Assembly: GCA_964384595.1 (NCBI GenBank)
Contig: CAYLLY010000028.1
Location: forward strand, 1-24,738
Direction: 5' to 3'
Length of the DNA: 24,738 nt
Source: SCTG01 sp964384595
Lineage (GTDB): Bacteria; Nitrospirota; Nitrospiria; Nitrospirales; NS-4
The notes under the pieces were generated by a model that saw nothing but the letters and a program-made list of their open reading frames with translations, made no database searches and was not told the DNA's origin. Made by a program: the position numbers and the translations under genes. Below, in pieces: positions 17,500 through 24,738 of this stretch. Position 1 is the first letter of the stretch. Each line of letters starts with the position of its first letter.

Positions 17500-18834
17500 C
17501 TACCGATCCTCGCCTTCGATGCGCACCAAGGTGGTCCGGCCCGACACGAACGGGAACGCCGCGATTTCCCTGAGCGCCGCCTGCATATTGCGCTCGACCG
17601 CCAGATGCGTCGTCATGACCACAGGGACGGTCTGGCCATCCTGGCGCCCCCGCTGCAGGACCGACGAGATGCTGATCCCGTGCTTCCCCAGCACACCGGA
17701 CAGTTGGGACAGGACGCCGGGCTTGTCCAGCACCATGAATCGCAGGTAGTAGAGGCTGCCGACCTCCTCGATCGGGCGGATGCGCAGCGGCCGCCGCTGA
17801 TCCGCCTGAAACGCGCAGGACGGGACACGCCCGACGGACCCCGCGAGGATGTTCCGCGCCATGTCGATGACGTCGCTTACCACGGCGCTGGCGGTCGGCA
17901 GCGAGCCGGCGCCGCGGCCGTACAGCATGATGTCGCCCACGGCGTCTCCCGTGACCTGGATCGCGTTATACACGCCGCCCACCCGCGCAATCGGCGCATC
18001 GTTCGCGATCATGGTGGGGTGGACCCTGGCTTCGACTTCCGCGCCGTCCCGGCCGGTCGCGCCCTCGTGCCGTTTGGCGATCGCCAGCAGCTTGATCGTA
18101 TAGCCGAACTCGGTCGCATATGCGATGTCCATCGGGGCGATCCCGGTGATGCCTTCGACATACACGTCCTTGAAATTCACCGGCGTCCCGAACGCGAGGT
18201 TGATCAGGATCGCCAGCTTGTGGGCCGCGTCCGTCCCGGCGATGTCGAAGGCCGGATCGGCTTCCGCATAGCCCGCCTTCTGCGCTTCCGCCAGCACCTC
18301 GTCGAACGGCCGGCCGGCTTCGGTCATCCGGGTCAGGATGTAGTTCGACGTGCCGTTGACGATGCCGTACAGCGACAGGATGCGGTTCGCCGCGAGCCCT
18401 TCGGTCAGCGCGCGTACGATCGGAATCCCGCCGCCGACGCTGGCCTCGAAGCCGATGTCCACCTTCGCGCGCGCGGCCGCCTGGAAGAGCTCCTCGCCAT
18501 GGACAGCGAGCAAGGCCTTGTTGGCGGTGACGACGGATTTCCCCCGTGCCATCGCGTCGAGCAGGAACCGCTTGGCCGGATCGTAGCCGCCGATCAGCTC
18601 GATGACGATGTCGATCGTCGGATCGTCGAGAACCGCGCGCGCGTTCGAGGTCAGCACTCCCGGCGGGAGGGTGACGCCGCGATCGGTTGTGAGGTCAAGA
18701 TCGGCGACCTTGACCAGCTCCAACGGCACGCCGAGCCGCTGGCGGATGAGACCGGCGTTGGACGTGAGCACCTTGGCGACGCCGGTCCCCACGGTGCCGA
18801 ACCCGATCAAGCCGACTGCGATGCGGTCTTTCAC
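17500..18834 (-). CDS. hom: Homoserine dehydrogenase with ACT domain
   Basis: Reduces aspartate semialdehyde to homoserine with NAD(P)H, the branch to threonine and methionine. The 444-residue protein has the Rossmann motif GFGTVGTG (11-18), the catalytic-domain blocks VTANKALLAVHG and GIVNGTSNYILTRM, EADPAFDIAGTDAAHKLAIL, and a C-terminal ACT domain (about 350-440, with KPGVLSQLSGVLGKHGISISSVLQ) for threonine feedback. The start is GTG at 18834-18832, 12 bp after the aminotransferase gene, with only a weak ribosome site, so coupling is likely. It ends one base before thrC. It is the monofunctional form, not fused to aspartate kinase. Confidence 0.95.
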   Translation of the reverse strand: MKDRIAVGLIGFGTVGTGVAKVLTSNAGLIRQRLGVPLELVKVADLDLTTDRGVTLPPGVLTSNARAVLDDPTIDIVIELIGGYDPAKRFLLDAMARGKSVVTANKALLAVHGEELFQAAARAKVDIGFEASVGGGIPIVRALTEGLAANRILSLYGIVNGTSNYILTRMTEAGRPFDEVLAEAQKAGYAEADPAFDIAGTDAAHKLAILINLAFGTPVNFKDVYVEGITGIAPMDIAYATEFGYTIKLLAIAKRHEGATGRDGAEVEARVHPTMIANDAPIARVGGVYNAIQVTGDAVGDIMLYGRGAGSLPTASAVVSDVIDMARNILAGSVGRVPSCAFQADQRRPLRIRPIEEVGSLYYLRFMVLDKPGVLSQLSGVLGKHGISISSVLQRGRQDGQTVPVVMTTHLAVERNMQAALREIAAFPFVSGRTTLVRIEGEDR

Positions 18835-18846
18835 GGAGTCGGCCGC

Positions 18847-20037
18847 CTATTCTTCCCCGCCGGAGAACTTGAGCGCCTTCCTGATGCCGCGGATCGCCTG
18901 TCGCGTGCGATGCTCGTTCTCGACCAGACCGAACCGGACGTGGTCGTCTCCGTACTCGCCGAACCCGATCCCCGGCGACACCGCCACTTTCGCCTCGTGC
19001 AGGAGCAGCTTGGAGAACTCCAGCGACCCCAGGGAACGGTACTCATCCGGGATCGGGGCCCAGACGAACATGGTCGCCAGCGGCTTCTCGACCTTCCACC
19101 CGATCCGATTGAGCCCCTCCACCAGCGTATCGCGGCGGTCCCGGTACAGTTTGACGGTTTCGCGGACACAGTCCTGCGGTCCATTCAACGCGATGATCGC
19201 GGCGATCTGGATCGGCTGGAAGATGCCGTAGTCGAGGTAGCTCTTGATCTTCTGGAGCGCCCCGACCATCTTGGGGTTGCCGACGCAGAAGCCGACGCGC
19301 CAGCCTGGCATGTTGTAGCTCTTGGAGAGGGTGAAGAACTCCACGCCCACGTCCTTGGCGCCGGGCGCCTGCAGGAAGCTCGGCGCCTTGTACCCGTCGA
19401 AGACGATGTCCGCATACGCTAAATCGTGCACCACAAAGACGTTGTTCTCCTGCGCGAACGCCACGACTTTCTTGAAGAACGCCAGGTCCACGACGGCGGT
19501 GGTGGGGTTGTGCGGGAAGTTGAGTATCAGCATTTTGGGACGAGGCAGCGTCCGGCGGTAGGCCTTCGTCAGGTCCTCGAAGAAATCGCTGTCCTGGCGC
19601 AGGGGAATGCCGCGCACTTCGCCCCCCGCGATGATGACGCTGTACGGATGAATCGGATAGGTCGGCGTGGGCGTCAGCACCACGTCGCCGGGAGTCACCA
19701 TCGCCAGTGCCAGATGCGCCAGCCCTTCTTTGGAGCCAATGGTGACGATCGCTTCGGACTCGGGGTCGAGGTCCACGCCGTAGTTGCGCTGGTACCAGGC
19801 CGTGATCGCATGACGCAGCTTGGTGATTCCCCGCGAGGCGGAATACCGATGATTGCGCGGATTCCTGGCGGCCTCGATGAGCTTGTCCACGATGTGCGGA
19901 GGCGTCGGCTCGTCGGGATTGCCCATGCCGAAGTCAATGATGTCCTCCCCACGCCGACGTGCCTGCAGCTTGAGCGCCTGCACTTCATTGAACACGTAAG
20001 GCGGTAACCGATTGATTCTAAAGAAGCTCTCGTCCAA
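18847..20037 (-). CDS. Class I/II PLP aminotransferase (AlaC/alanine transaminase type)
   Basis: A 396-residue fold-type I aminotransferase. It starts with TTG at 20037-20035, supported by AGGAGG 9 bases upstream and by the promoter just beyond; no internal ATG occurs before FGMGNPDEPTPPHIVDKL. Seen: the PLP lysine Lys239 (FTLSKSYNMPGWRVGF), Asn177 in NFPHNPT, Asp205 and Tyr208 (VHDLAYAD), and the C-terminal substrate-carboxylate Arg in VRFGLVENEHR. The GMGNPDEPTPPHIVDKL opening resembles the AlaC/YfdZ group, close to LL-diaminopimelate aminotransferase, so it may make alanine, aspartate or a related amino acid. As the first gene of the aspartate-family operon, a role in aspartate supply or diaminopimelate synthesis is plausible, but the substrate cannot be fixed from the sequence. 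Confidence 0.85.
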   Translation of the reverse strand: MDESFFRINRLPPYVFNEVQALKLQARRRGEDIIDFGMGNPDEPTPPHIVDKLIEAARNPRNHRYSASRGITKLRHAITAWYQRNYGVDLDPESEAIVTIGSKEGLAHLALAMVTPGDVVLTPTPTYPIHPYSVIIAGGEVRGIPLRQDSDFFEDLTKAYRRTLPRPKMLILNFPHNPTTAVVDLAFFKKVVAFAQENNVFVVHDLAYADIVFDGYKAPSFLQAPGAKDVGVEFFTLSKSYNMPGWRVGFCVGNPKMVGALQKIKSYLDYGIFQPIQIAAIIALNGPQDCVRETVKLYRDRRDTLVEGLNRIGWKVEKPLATMFVWAPIPDEYRSLGSLEFSKLLLHEAKVAVSPGIGFGEYGDDHVRFGLVENEHRTRQAIRGIRKALKFSGGEE

Positions 20038-20063
20038 GCCTCGCCTCCTCCTGGAACGTTGAG

Positions 20064-20092
20064 ATTCTATGTCACATGACCGATTTTGTCAA
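20064..20092 (-). promoter_or_regulatory. Near-consensus sigma70 promoter of the amino-acid operon
   Basis: On the minus strand, a perfect TTGACA (20092-20087) is followed after 17 bases by TAGAAT (20069-20064, 5 of 6 to TATAAT). Transcription would begin near 20057, about 20 bases before the TTG start with its AGGAGG site. The leader is too short for a riboswitch or attenuator, so the operon is probably controlled by a protein or is constitutive. This is the best promoter in the window. Confidence 0.85.
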
Positions 20093-20150
20093 ATAATCTC
20101 AAGCGTTCGGCGGGTTCCTGTGAGACTGGCGGAAACGTATCGAAGGGAAT

Positions 20151-22436
20151 TCAGCGGCGGCGAAGATCCTCGTCCGCCAGCCACAAGAGCTCGTCGGCGG
20201 TTACCGGAGGGTTCTGACTGCCGGCCACGCCGATGGCGCACTGGACCGACAACGGGAGCCCGCGACGCGCGGACAAATCGGCCAGCTTCTCCTGCGCCCG
20301 GGCGACAATCACGCCGGAGTGATCCGGCCCGGCGTCCACCAGCAGGGCGGCGAATTCGTCCCCGCCGAGGCGCGCGACGAGATCGGTGGTGCGGGTCGCT
20401 TCCTTGAGGGCGTCGGCCACGGTCCTCAAGACCTCGTCTCCGATCATGTACCCGAAGCGGTCGTTGATCGTCCTCAGGTGCAGGACGTCCAGAACGAGCA
20501 TGAGCACGCCGCTGCGGCGGCGGCGGGGGCCGGCCGACAGGCGCTGGTAATGGTCATAGAGCGCCCGACGGCCCACGAGGCCCGTCAGCGGGTCCGGCGC
20601 GTAGCGGGCGAGCAGGCGGTCCGCGTTGTAGAGCCTGAGGGCCAGCAGTCGCAGCACACTGAGAGAGACGTCCGGCGACAGCCGGAGGACCTGCATGAAA
20701 CCCTCCAGAGAGAGCGCCAAGCACCGGGTGTGTTCCACGGCCACGAGCGTCGCCGATCGAGGCTGGTCCGTCAACATGCTCAGCTCGCCGAAAATATCTC
20801 CGTAGACGAATTCCGCCAGCACCTGGCCAGCCAGCGGGCTCTCCGTCGTCGCCTGGATGGCGCGCACCTGCCCGGAAAGCACGACGTAGAGGAAATCAGC
20901 GGGCTCCCCCTGACGGAAGATCACGTCCCCTGTAGTGAAGACCCGTTCGGTGGCCGTCGCAACCAGGCCGAGGAGTTGCTGCCGGTCGAGCGGCCGGAAC
21001 AGCGACATCATGGCAAGCGTATCGGCGTAACCCGCCTCCACGGCGATTTTCCTGGTGCCCCTGGCTTTCGCGCCGGCCGCGAGATCGGCCGCGCGCCGCC
21101 CGTCCCTTGCACGGGCGGGGGCCTCGCCGGGCACGGGGCTGTCCGACACGGTGGCGCGGGTCAGCCAAGCCAGCACCCGCGTCCGCAGCATCGGCGGGCT
21201 GAACGGCTTGGCGAGGCAGTCCACGGCCTCGACGCTGCCGACGCACACGTCATAGGCGGCGTCCGTTTCCCCGGTGAGCAGGATGATCGGCAGATCGGAC
21301 CGTTCCGCGCGCGCCCGCAAGAGCTGAACCAATTCCGCCCCCCCGCCTTTCGGAAGGTTCCCGTCGATAATGGCCAGATCGGGACAGGCCGCGAGCGCGC
21401 CTCCCAGCGCGGTCTGCATGTTGGGCGTCGGGAGCATCACCAGGTTGTCTTCCGCCAGCATCTGGCCGATCGCTCCGATTTCGGTCTCGCTGGAACTCAC
21501 CACCAGCACGCGCTTGCCGGCAACGGGCGGATGCCGGAGGGCCGACACCGCCGCGACGGGGGCCCCCCGTCCGCTCCCGCGCACCTCCAGCTCAAGGCCT
21601 TCCGCGGCCGCAAAGACTTCCAACGCCCGACTACGCGCAGCGGCATGGGCCCGCGCCGTCGCCTCCAGCGCCGCCACCGCCTCGTCGTCATGCGCAGGAT
21701 CGTGATGGAACAACGCCAACCGGCCGCTCCCGGCGGCCAAGGCCACATCCGCGGCATATTCCACGGTGCTGTGCCCCCACCCCACCTTGCCGGCATATTC
21801 CTCGGCGCTGTATTGGGCATCGTGGATGATGAGGTCGGCGCCTTCCAGGAACGACATGTGGCGCTGATCGCCGGGATGGCGAAGCCCGCCGTGCGCCGGC
21901 TTCCAGAAGGGCTCATGATCCGTCACGTAGGCGACCGTCGACTCGCCGTCGAAGATGCGATAGGCCAGCGTGGGCGCGGTGTGGTTCAGATATTGCGTCT
22001 GGACCAGGACTTCACCGACGCGGAAGAACCCTTCCTCCAATTCGGTGAAGTGGATGCGGCTGCGCAGGTCGCGGAGCGTGACGGGGAAGTAGGAGTATTG
22101 CATCTGTCCCGCGATGGCGTCCTCCACGCGGCGTTGAAAGCCCGAGGGCGCATACACGTTCAATTCCGTGTCCGGGAGGAACGCCGGCCTGAAGAAGGGG
22201 AAGCCCTGGATGTGGTCCCAATGGGTGTGGCCGATGAACAGGTGGAGACGCAGAGGACCGGACGCGGAACGCAGGAGGTGCTGCCCCAATTCCCTGGCGC
22301 CCGTTCCGCAATCCAGGATGATCGCCGTCCCGTCCGAGGCCCGGATTTCAACGCAGGAGGTGTTGCCTCCGTATCTGGTGGTCCGCTCACCCGGGACGGC
22401 GATGGACCCGCGCGTTCCCCAGAACCGTACGTGCAT
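20151..22436 (-). CDS. Four-domain MBL-fold / receiver-like / cNMP-binding / GGDEF protein
   Basis: A 761-residue single chain. Residues 1-285: metallo-beta-lactamase fold opening MHVRFWGTRGSIAVPGERTT, with HTHWDH (70-75), His152 (NHTAP), Asp173 (VTDHEPFW) and His245 (FHHD), all metal ligands of phosphodiesterase-type MBL enzymes. Residues about 309-425: receiver fold with Asp358 (IIDGNLP), Thr388 and Lys410 but no acidic pair (VVSSSETE), so phosphorylation is doubtful. Residues about 476-605: cyclic-nucleotide-binding domain with FGELSMLTDQPRSATLVA. Residues about 611-757: GGDEF domain with intact GGDEF (691-695) and the inhibitory RxxD site (Arg682-Asp685). It may join hydrolysis or sensing of a nucleotide with c-di-GMP synthesis. 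ATG 22436-22434 has GGGAGG 6 bases upstream. The order of domains is unusual, and the substrate of the MBL part is unknown. Confidence 0.85.
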   Translation of the reverse strand: MHVRFWGTRGSIAVPGERTTRYGGNTSCVEIRASDGTAIILDCGTGARELGQHLLRSASGPLRLHLFIGHTHWDHIQGFPFFRPAFLPDTELNVYAPSGFQRRVEDAIAGQMQYSYFPVTLRDLRSRIHFTELEEGFFRVGEVLVQTQYLNHTAPTLAYRIFDGESTVAYVTDHEPFWKPAHGGLRHPGDQRHMSFLEGADLIIHDAQYSAEEYAGKVGWGHSTVEYAADVALAAGSGRLALFHHDPAHDDEAVAALEATARAHAAARSRALEVFAAAEGLELEVRGSGRGAPVAAVSALRHPPVAGKRVLVVSSSETEIGAIGQMLAEDNLVMLPTPNMQTALGGALAACPDLAIIDGNLPKGGGAELVQLLRARAERSDLPIILLTGETDAAYDVCVGSVEAVDCLAKPFSPPMLRTRVLAWLTRATVSDSPVPGEAPARARDGRRAADLAAGAKARGTRKIAVEAGYADTLAMMSLFRPLDRQQLLGLVATATERVFTTGDVIFRQGEPADFLYVVLSGQVRAIQATTESPLAGQVLAEFVYGDIFGELSMLTDQPRSATLVAVEHTRCLALSLEGFMQVLRLSPDVSLSVLRLLALRLYNADRLLARYAPDPLTGLVGRRALYDHYQRLSAGPRRRRSGVLMLVLDVLHLRTINDRFGYMIGDEVLRTVADALKEATRTTDLVARLGGDEFAALLVDAGPDHSGVIVARAQEKLADLSARRGLPLSVQCAIGVAGSQNPPVTADELLWLADEDLRRR

Positions 22437-22497
22437 GACCGGCCTCCCGCTCAGGGCGTGGCCCGGAAAGTGCGCCGACGCTCAAGCACCCGTCCCA

Positions 22498-22552
22498 CCA
22501 GTACTGGCTCACGGGGTATGCCATGGTATTTCAATCACTAACAGCGAATCAA
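22498..22552 (-). promoter_or_regulatory. Candidate promoter and palindrome before the four-domain gene
   Basis: In the 127-bp gap between the paralogues, TTGATT (22552-22547) and TACCAT (22528-22523) are 18 bases apart on the minus strand, each 4 of 6 to the sigma70 consensus. A perfect palindrome CCAGTACTGG (22498-22507) lies just past the predicted start point, where a repressor could bind. Both are weak signals; read-through from the upstream paralogue is equally possible. Confidence 0.3.
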
Positions 22553-22563
22553 CAGGAAAATCG

Positions 22564-24738
22564 TCAGCTCTTCGTCCGGCGGAGATTCTGGTCGGCGGCC
22601 CAGATGATCTCGTCGGCGTTGTCGGGAGGCTCACCGGTGACGACCATGCCGCTCTGGTAGCGGGCATCCGGCGGGAGCCCGCGCCGGGCCCTCTGCTCTT
22701 CGAACTTCTCTCCGGCGCGGTTCAACAACTGCTCCGCGCTTTTCTGATCGGCGTCCACCAGGAGCACGGCGAACTCGTCCCCGCCGTAACGGGCGACGAG
22801 GTCCTTCGCGCCGACCCCCCCCGTGAGGACGTCCGCCATTGCCCGCAACACTTCATCGCCGGTGTCATAACCGTACCGGTCGTTGATGGCTTTCAGGTGG
22901 ACGACATCGAAGAGCACGAGGACCACCTGGCTGTGATGGCGGCGCGCCCCCGCCACCAGACACCGGTATTGATCCTGGAATGTCCGGCGCCCGGCCAGTC
23001 CGGTCAGCCCGTCCGGCGCGAAACGGGACAACAGCCGGTCGGCATGGTAGTGCCTCTCGGCGACCACGCGCAGCAACGCGTAGGACAGCTCCGGCGAACT
23101 CTTCAACACCTGCAAAAAGTCCTGCTGGGGCAGGACCAGGCAGCGTGTGTGCTCCACCGTCAAGACCGACGCCACTCGGGGCTGGTCGATGAGGATCCCG
23201 AGCTCCCCGAAGATTTCCCCATGCCCCATCTCGCCCAGAAACCGTTCCATGAAGGGCGTATCCTGCGCCGCCTCGACCACCCGCACCCTCCCGGAAAGGA
23301 TCACGTACAGTTGCTCGGCGATCTCGTCCTGCCGGATCACGACGTGTCCGGGCGGATAGACCTGCTCGACCGCCCGCGCCGTGAGAGCCAGCAACTGCTC
23401 TCGTCCGAGCGATCGGAAAAGGGGCAGTTTCCCGAGCAGGTCGGCAAGCTTCGCCCCGCTCGCCGCAGACTTCGGGCTTGACGCGCCGTCGGGCGCCGCC
23501 GGCCCGGCCTGGCGGGGCCTGGACTCCTCCTCCGACCGCGCCCGATCCAGCCACGCCCTGAGACGGGTATGCAGCATCGGCGGGCTGTACGGCTTCGCCA
23601 GGTAATCGACCGCGCACGCGCCTTTCTCCGGAACAACCGCCTGGAGGTCGGCGCCTTCCATGAGCATCACGATCGGCAGCTTCTCCCATCCCAGGCACGC
23701 CCGCAACGGCTGGATGAGCGACCGGCCGTCTCCGTCGGGCAGGCGCGAATCGATGATCGCCAGATCCGGCGACACCTCGGGAGCGCGCTCCAGGGCCGTG
23801 CGCTTGTCGGGCACGGGCACCAGCATCAGATCGTCCTCGGCCAGCCGCTTGCCGATGGCGGAGACCTCCGGCTCATTCGCGCTGACCACCAAAATCCGCC
23901 CGCCGGCGATCGTGCGTCGCCGCATCGCCGACACGCCCGCCGCCGTGCGGGCAAGGCCGTTCCCTTGCACGGTCAACTGCATGCCCTCCGCCGCGGCGAA
24001 CACGTCCACGTCCCCGCGGCGATCGGCGACCCGATCACGCGCCATCTGTTCCAGACGCGCCATGGCGTCGTCGTCATGGCCCGGATCATGATGAAAGAGC
24101 GCCAGGCGCGGGACGCCCGCCGCCATGGCGATATCCGAGGTGTATTCGATAGTACTGTGCCCCCAGCCGATCTTGGATCGGTATTCCTCGTTGGTGTATT
24201 GGGCGTCGTGAATGACCAGGTCCGTGCCCTTGAGGAACGCGATGTGCCGCTGATCGCCGGGATGGTGAAAGCCCTTGCCGTCCGGCATCCAGAAGGGTTC
24301 ATGATCGGTCACGTACGCAATGGTGGTCCCGCCGCCGGAGATCCGATAGGCGACGGTGGGCGCCGTGTGGTTGATGTATTGCGTCTCGACGGCCACATCG
24401 CCCACGCGGAAAAACCCCTCCTCGAGCTCGTTGAAATGGATGCGGCTCGACAAATCGCGCAGCGTCACGGGGAAATACGGAAACTCCATCTGACCGGCCA
24501 GGGCATCCGCAACGCTGCGCTGAAAGCCCAGCGGCGCATAAATGTTCAGCTCGACATGGGGCAGAAAGGCCGGCGTGAAGAAGGGGAAGCCCTGGATGTG
24601 GTCCCAGTGCGTGTGCCCGATCAGCAGATGGATGCGGAGGCGCTTCTCCTGGCTCTTGAGCAGGTGCAGCCCCAGATCGCGCACCCCCGTGCCGCAGTCC
24701 AGGATGATGAGCGTCCCGTCGTCGCTCCGCACTTCAAC
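22564..24738 (-). CDS. Paralogous four-domain MBL/receiver-like/cNMP-binding/GGDEF protein, 5' end cut by window
   Basis: The same architecture as the gene at 20151-22436, arranged in tandem. The visible 724 codons begin at VEVRSDDGT, matching residue 29 of the other copy, so about 28 N-terminal residues lie outside. MBL ligands are all kept (HTHWDH, NHTAP, VTDHEPFW, FHHD). The receiver-like part again lacks the acidic pair (VVSANEPE), keeps Asp (IIDSRLPDGDG) and Lys (YLAKPYSPP), but reads Met where the Thr is expected (VMLMEG). The cNMP-binding domain has FGELGILIDQPRVASVL. The GGDEF motif is intact (RYGGDEFAVLL), but the RxxD inhibitory site reads GAKD. The pair probably arose by gene duplication, and this copy has lost product inhibition. 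Substrate and signal are unknown. Confidence 0.85.
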   Translation of the reverse strand, partial: VEVRSDDGTLIILDCGTGVRDLGLHLLKSQEKRLRIHLLIGHTHWDHIQGFPFFTPAFLPHVELNIYAPLGFQRSVADALAGQMEFPYFPVTLRDLSSRIHFNELEEGFFRVGDVAVETQYINHTAPTVAYRISGGGTTIAYVTDHEPFWMPDGKGFHHPGDQRHIAFLKGTDLVIHDAQYTNEEYRSKIGWGHSTIEYTSDIAMAAGVPRLALFHHDPGHDDDAMARLEQMARDRVADRRGDVDVFAAAEGMQLTVQGNGLARTAAGVSAMRRRTIAGGRILVVSANEPEVSAIGKRLAEDDLMLVPVPDKRTALERAPEVSPDLAIIDSRLPDGDGRSLIQPLRACLGWEKLPIVMLMEGADLQAVVPEKGACAVDYLAKPYSPPMLHTRLRAWLDRARSEEESRPRQAGPAAPDGASSPKSAASGAKLADLLGKLPLFRSLGREQLLALTARAVEQVYPPGHVVIRQDEIAEQLYVILSGRVRVVEAAQDTPFMERFLGEMGHGEIFGELGILIDQPRVASVLTVEHTRCLVLPQQDFLQVLKSSPELSYALLRVVAERHYHADRLLSRFAPDGLTGLAGRRTFQDQYRCLVAGARRHHSQVVLVLFDVVHLKAINDRYGYDTGDEVLRAMADVLTGGVGAKDLVARYGGDEFAVLLVDADQKSAEQLLNRAGEKFEEQRARRGLPPDARYQSGMVVTGEPPDNADEIIWAADQNLRRTKS

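Noticed and set aside
20093..20150. Intrinsic terminator between the four-domain gene and the amino-acid operon promoter
   Set aside because: No stem followed by a T-run is visible on the minus strand; only partial G/C repeats.

Overview
The window is a dense, GC-rich bacterial segment. Almost everything lies on the minus strand; the only plus-strand gene is a small LuxR-type regulator at 8356-8589. Several starts are GTG or TTG, many neighbours overlap by 1-14 bases, and no gap exceeds about 235 bp. I see no insertion sequence, phage gene, CRISPR array or rRNA. The gene content (type IV pilus genes, PilS/PilR-like regulators, citramalate synthase with IHF-alpha and a MerR regulator, and a phosphoglycerate-mutase-like gene inside a threonine cluster) suggests a Gram-negative from Nitrospirota (Nitrospira-like) or a Desulfobacterota-like lineage. 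This placement is inference from gene order and family flavour, not from a marker gene.

Layout on the plus-strand axis, with minus-strand transcripts running right to left. (1) 1-1347: a BamE-like lipoprotein/secreted protein followed by three minor prepilin genes (FimT/GspH, PilV-like, PilW-like and cut by the window edge). A sigma54-type -24/-12 promoter and an upstream palindrome precede them. (2) 1580-8167: prepilin peptidase PilD, a PAS histidine kinase, an NtrC-class response regulator, a second sigma54 activator with an unknown N-terminal sensor region, and an amidohydrolase translationally coupled to it. (3) 8168-8355: an AT-rich divergent promoter region between pilD and the LuxR-type gene. 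(4) 8576-11566: tRNA-Pro(GGG), pcm, cysS and rlmB. (5) 11603-20037: an aspartate-family amino-acid operon, in transcription order aminotransferase, hom, thrC, a phosphoglycerate-mutase-like gene, lysC and cimA, then ihfA and a MerR gene. A near-consensus sigma70 promoter sits at 20064-20092. (6) 20151-24738: two tandem paralogues, each a single polypeptide of metallo-beta-lactamase fold, receiver-like, cyclic-nucleotide-binding-like and GGDEF domains; the upstream copy is cut by the right edge.

How the parts fit together: regions 1 and 2 look like one pilus-biogenesis and control locus, in which the kinase/NtrC pair and the second activator could drive the sigma54 promoter of the minor pilins. 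Region 5 makes threonine and the precursors of methionine, lysine and (via citramalate) isoleucine. No classical thrB is present, and the phosphoglycerate-mutase-like protein sits where a homoserine kinase is needed, but two positions expected to be metal or catalytic ligands are changed. Region 6 is the most unusual part: it joins a phosphodiesterase-like fold, a cNMP-sensor-like fold and a diguanylate cyclase in one chain, twice.
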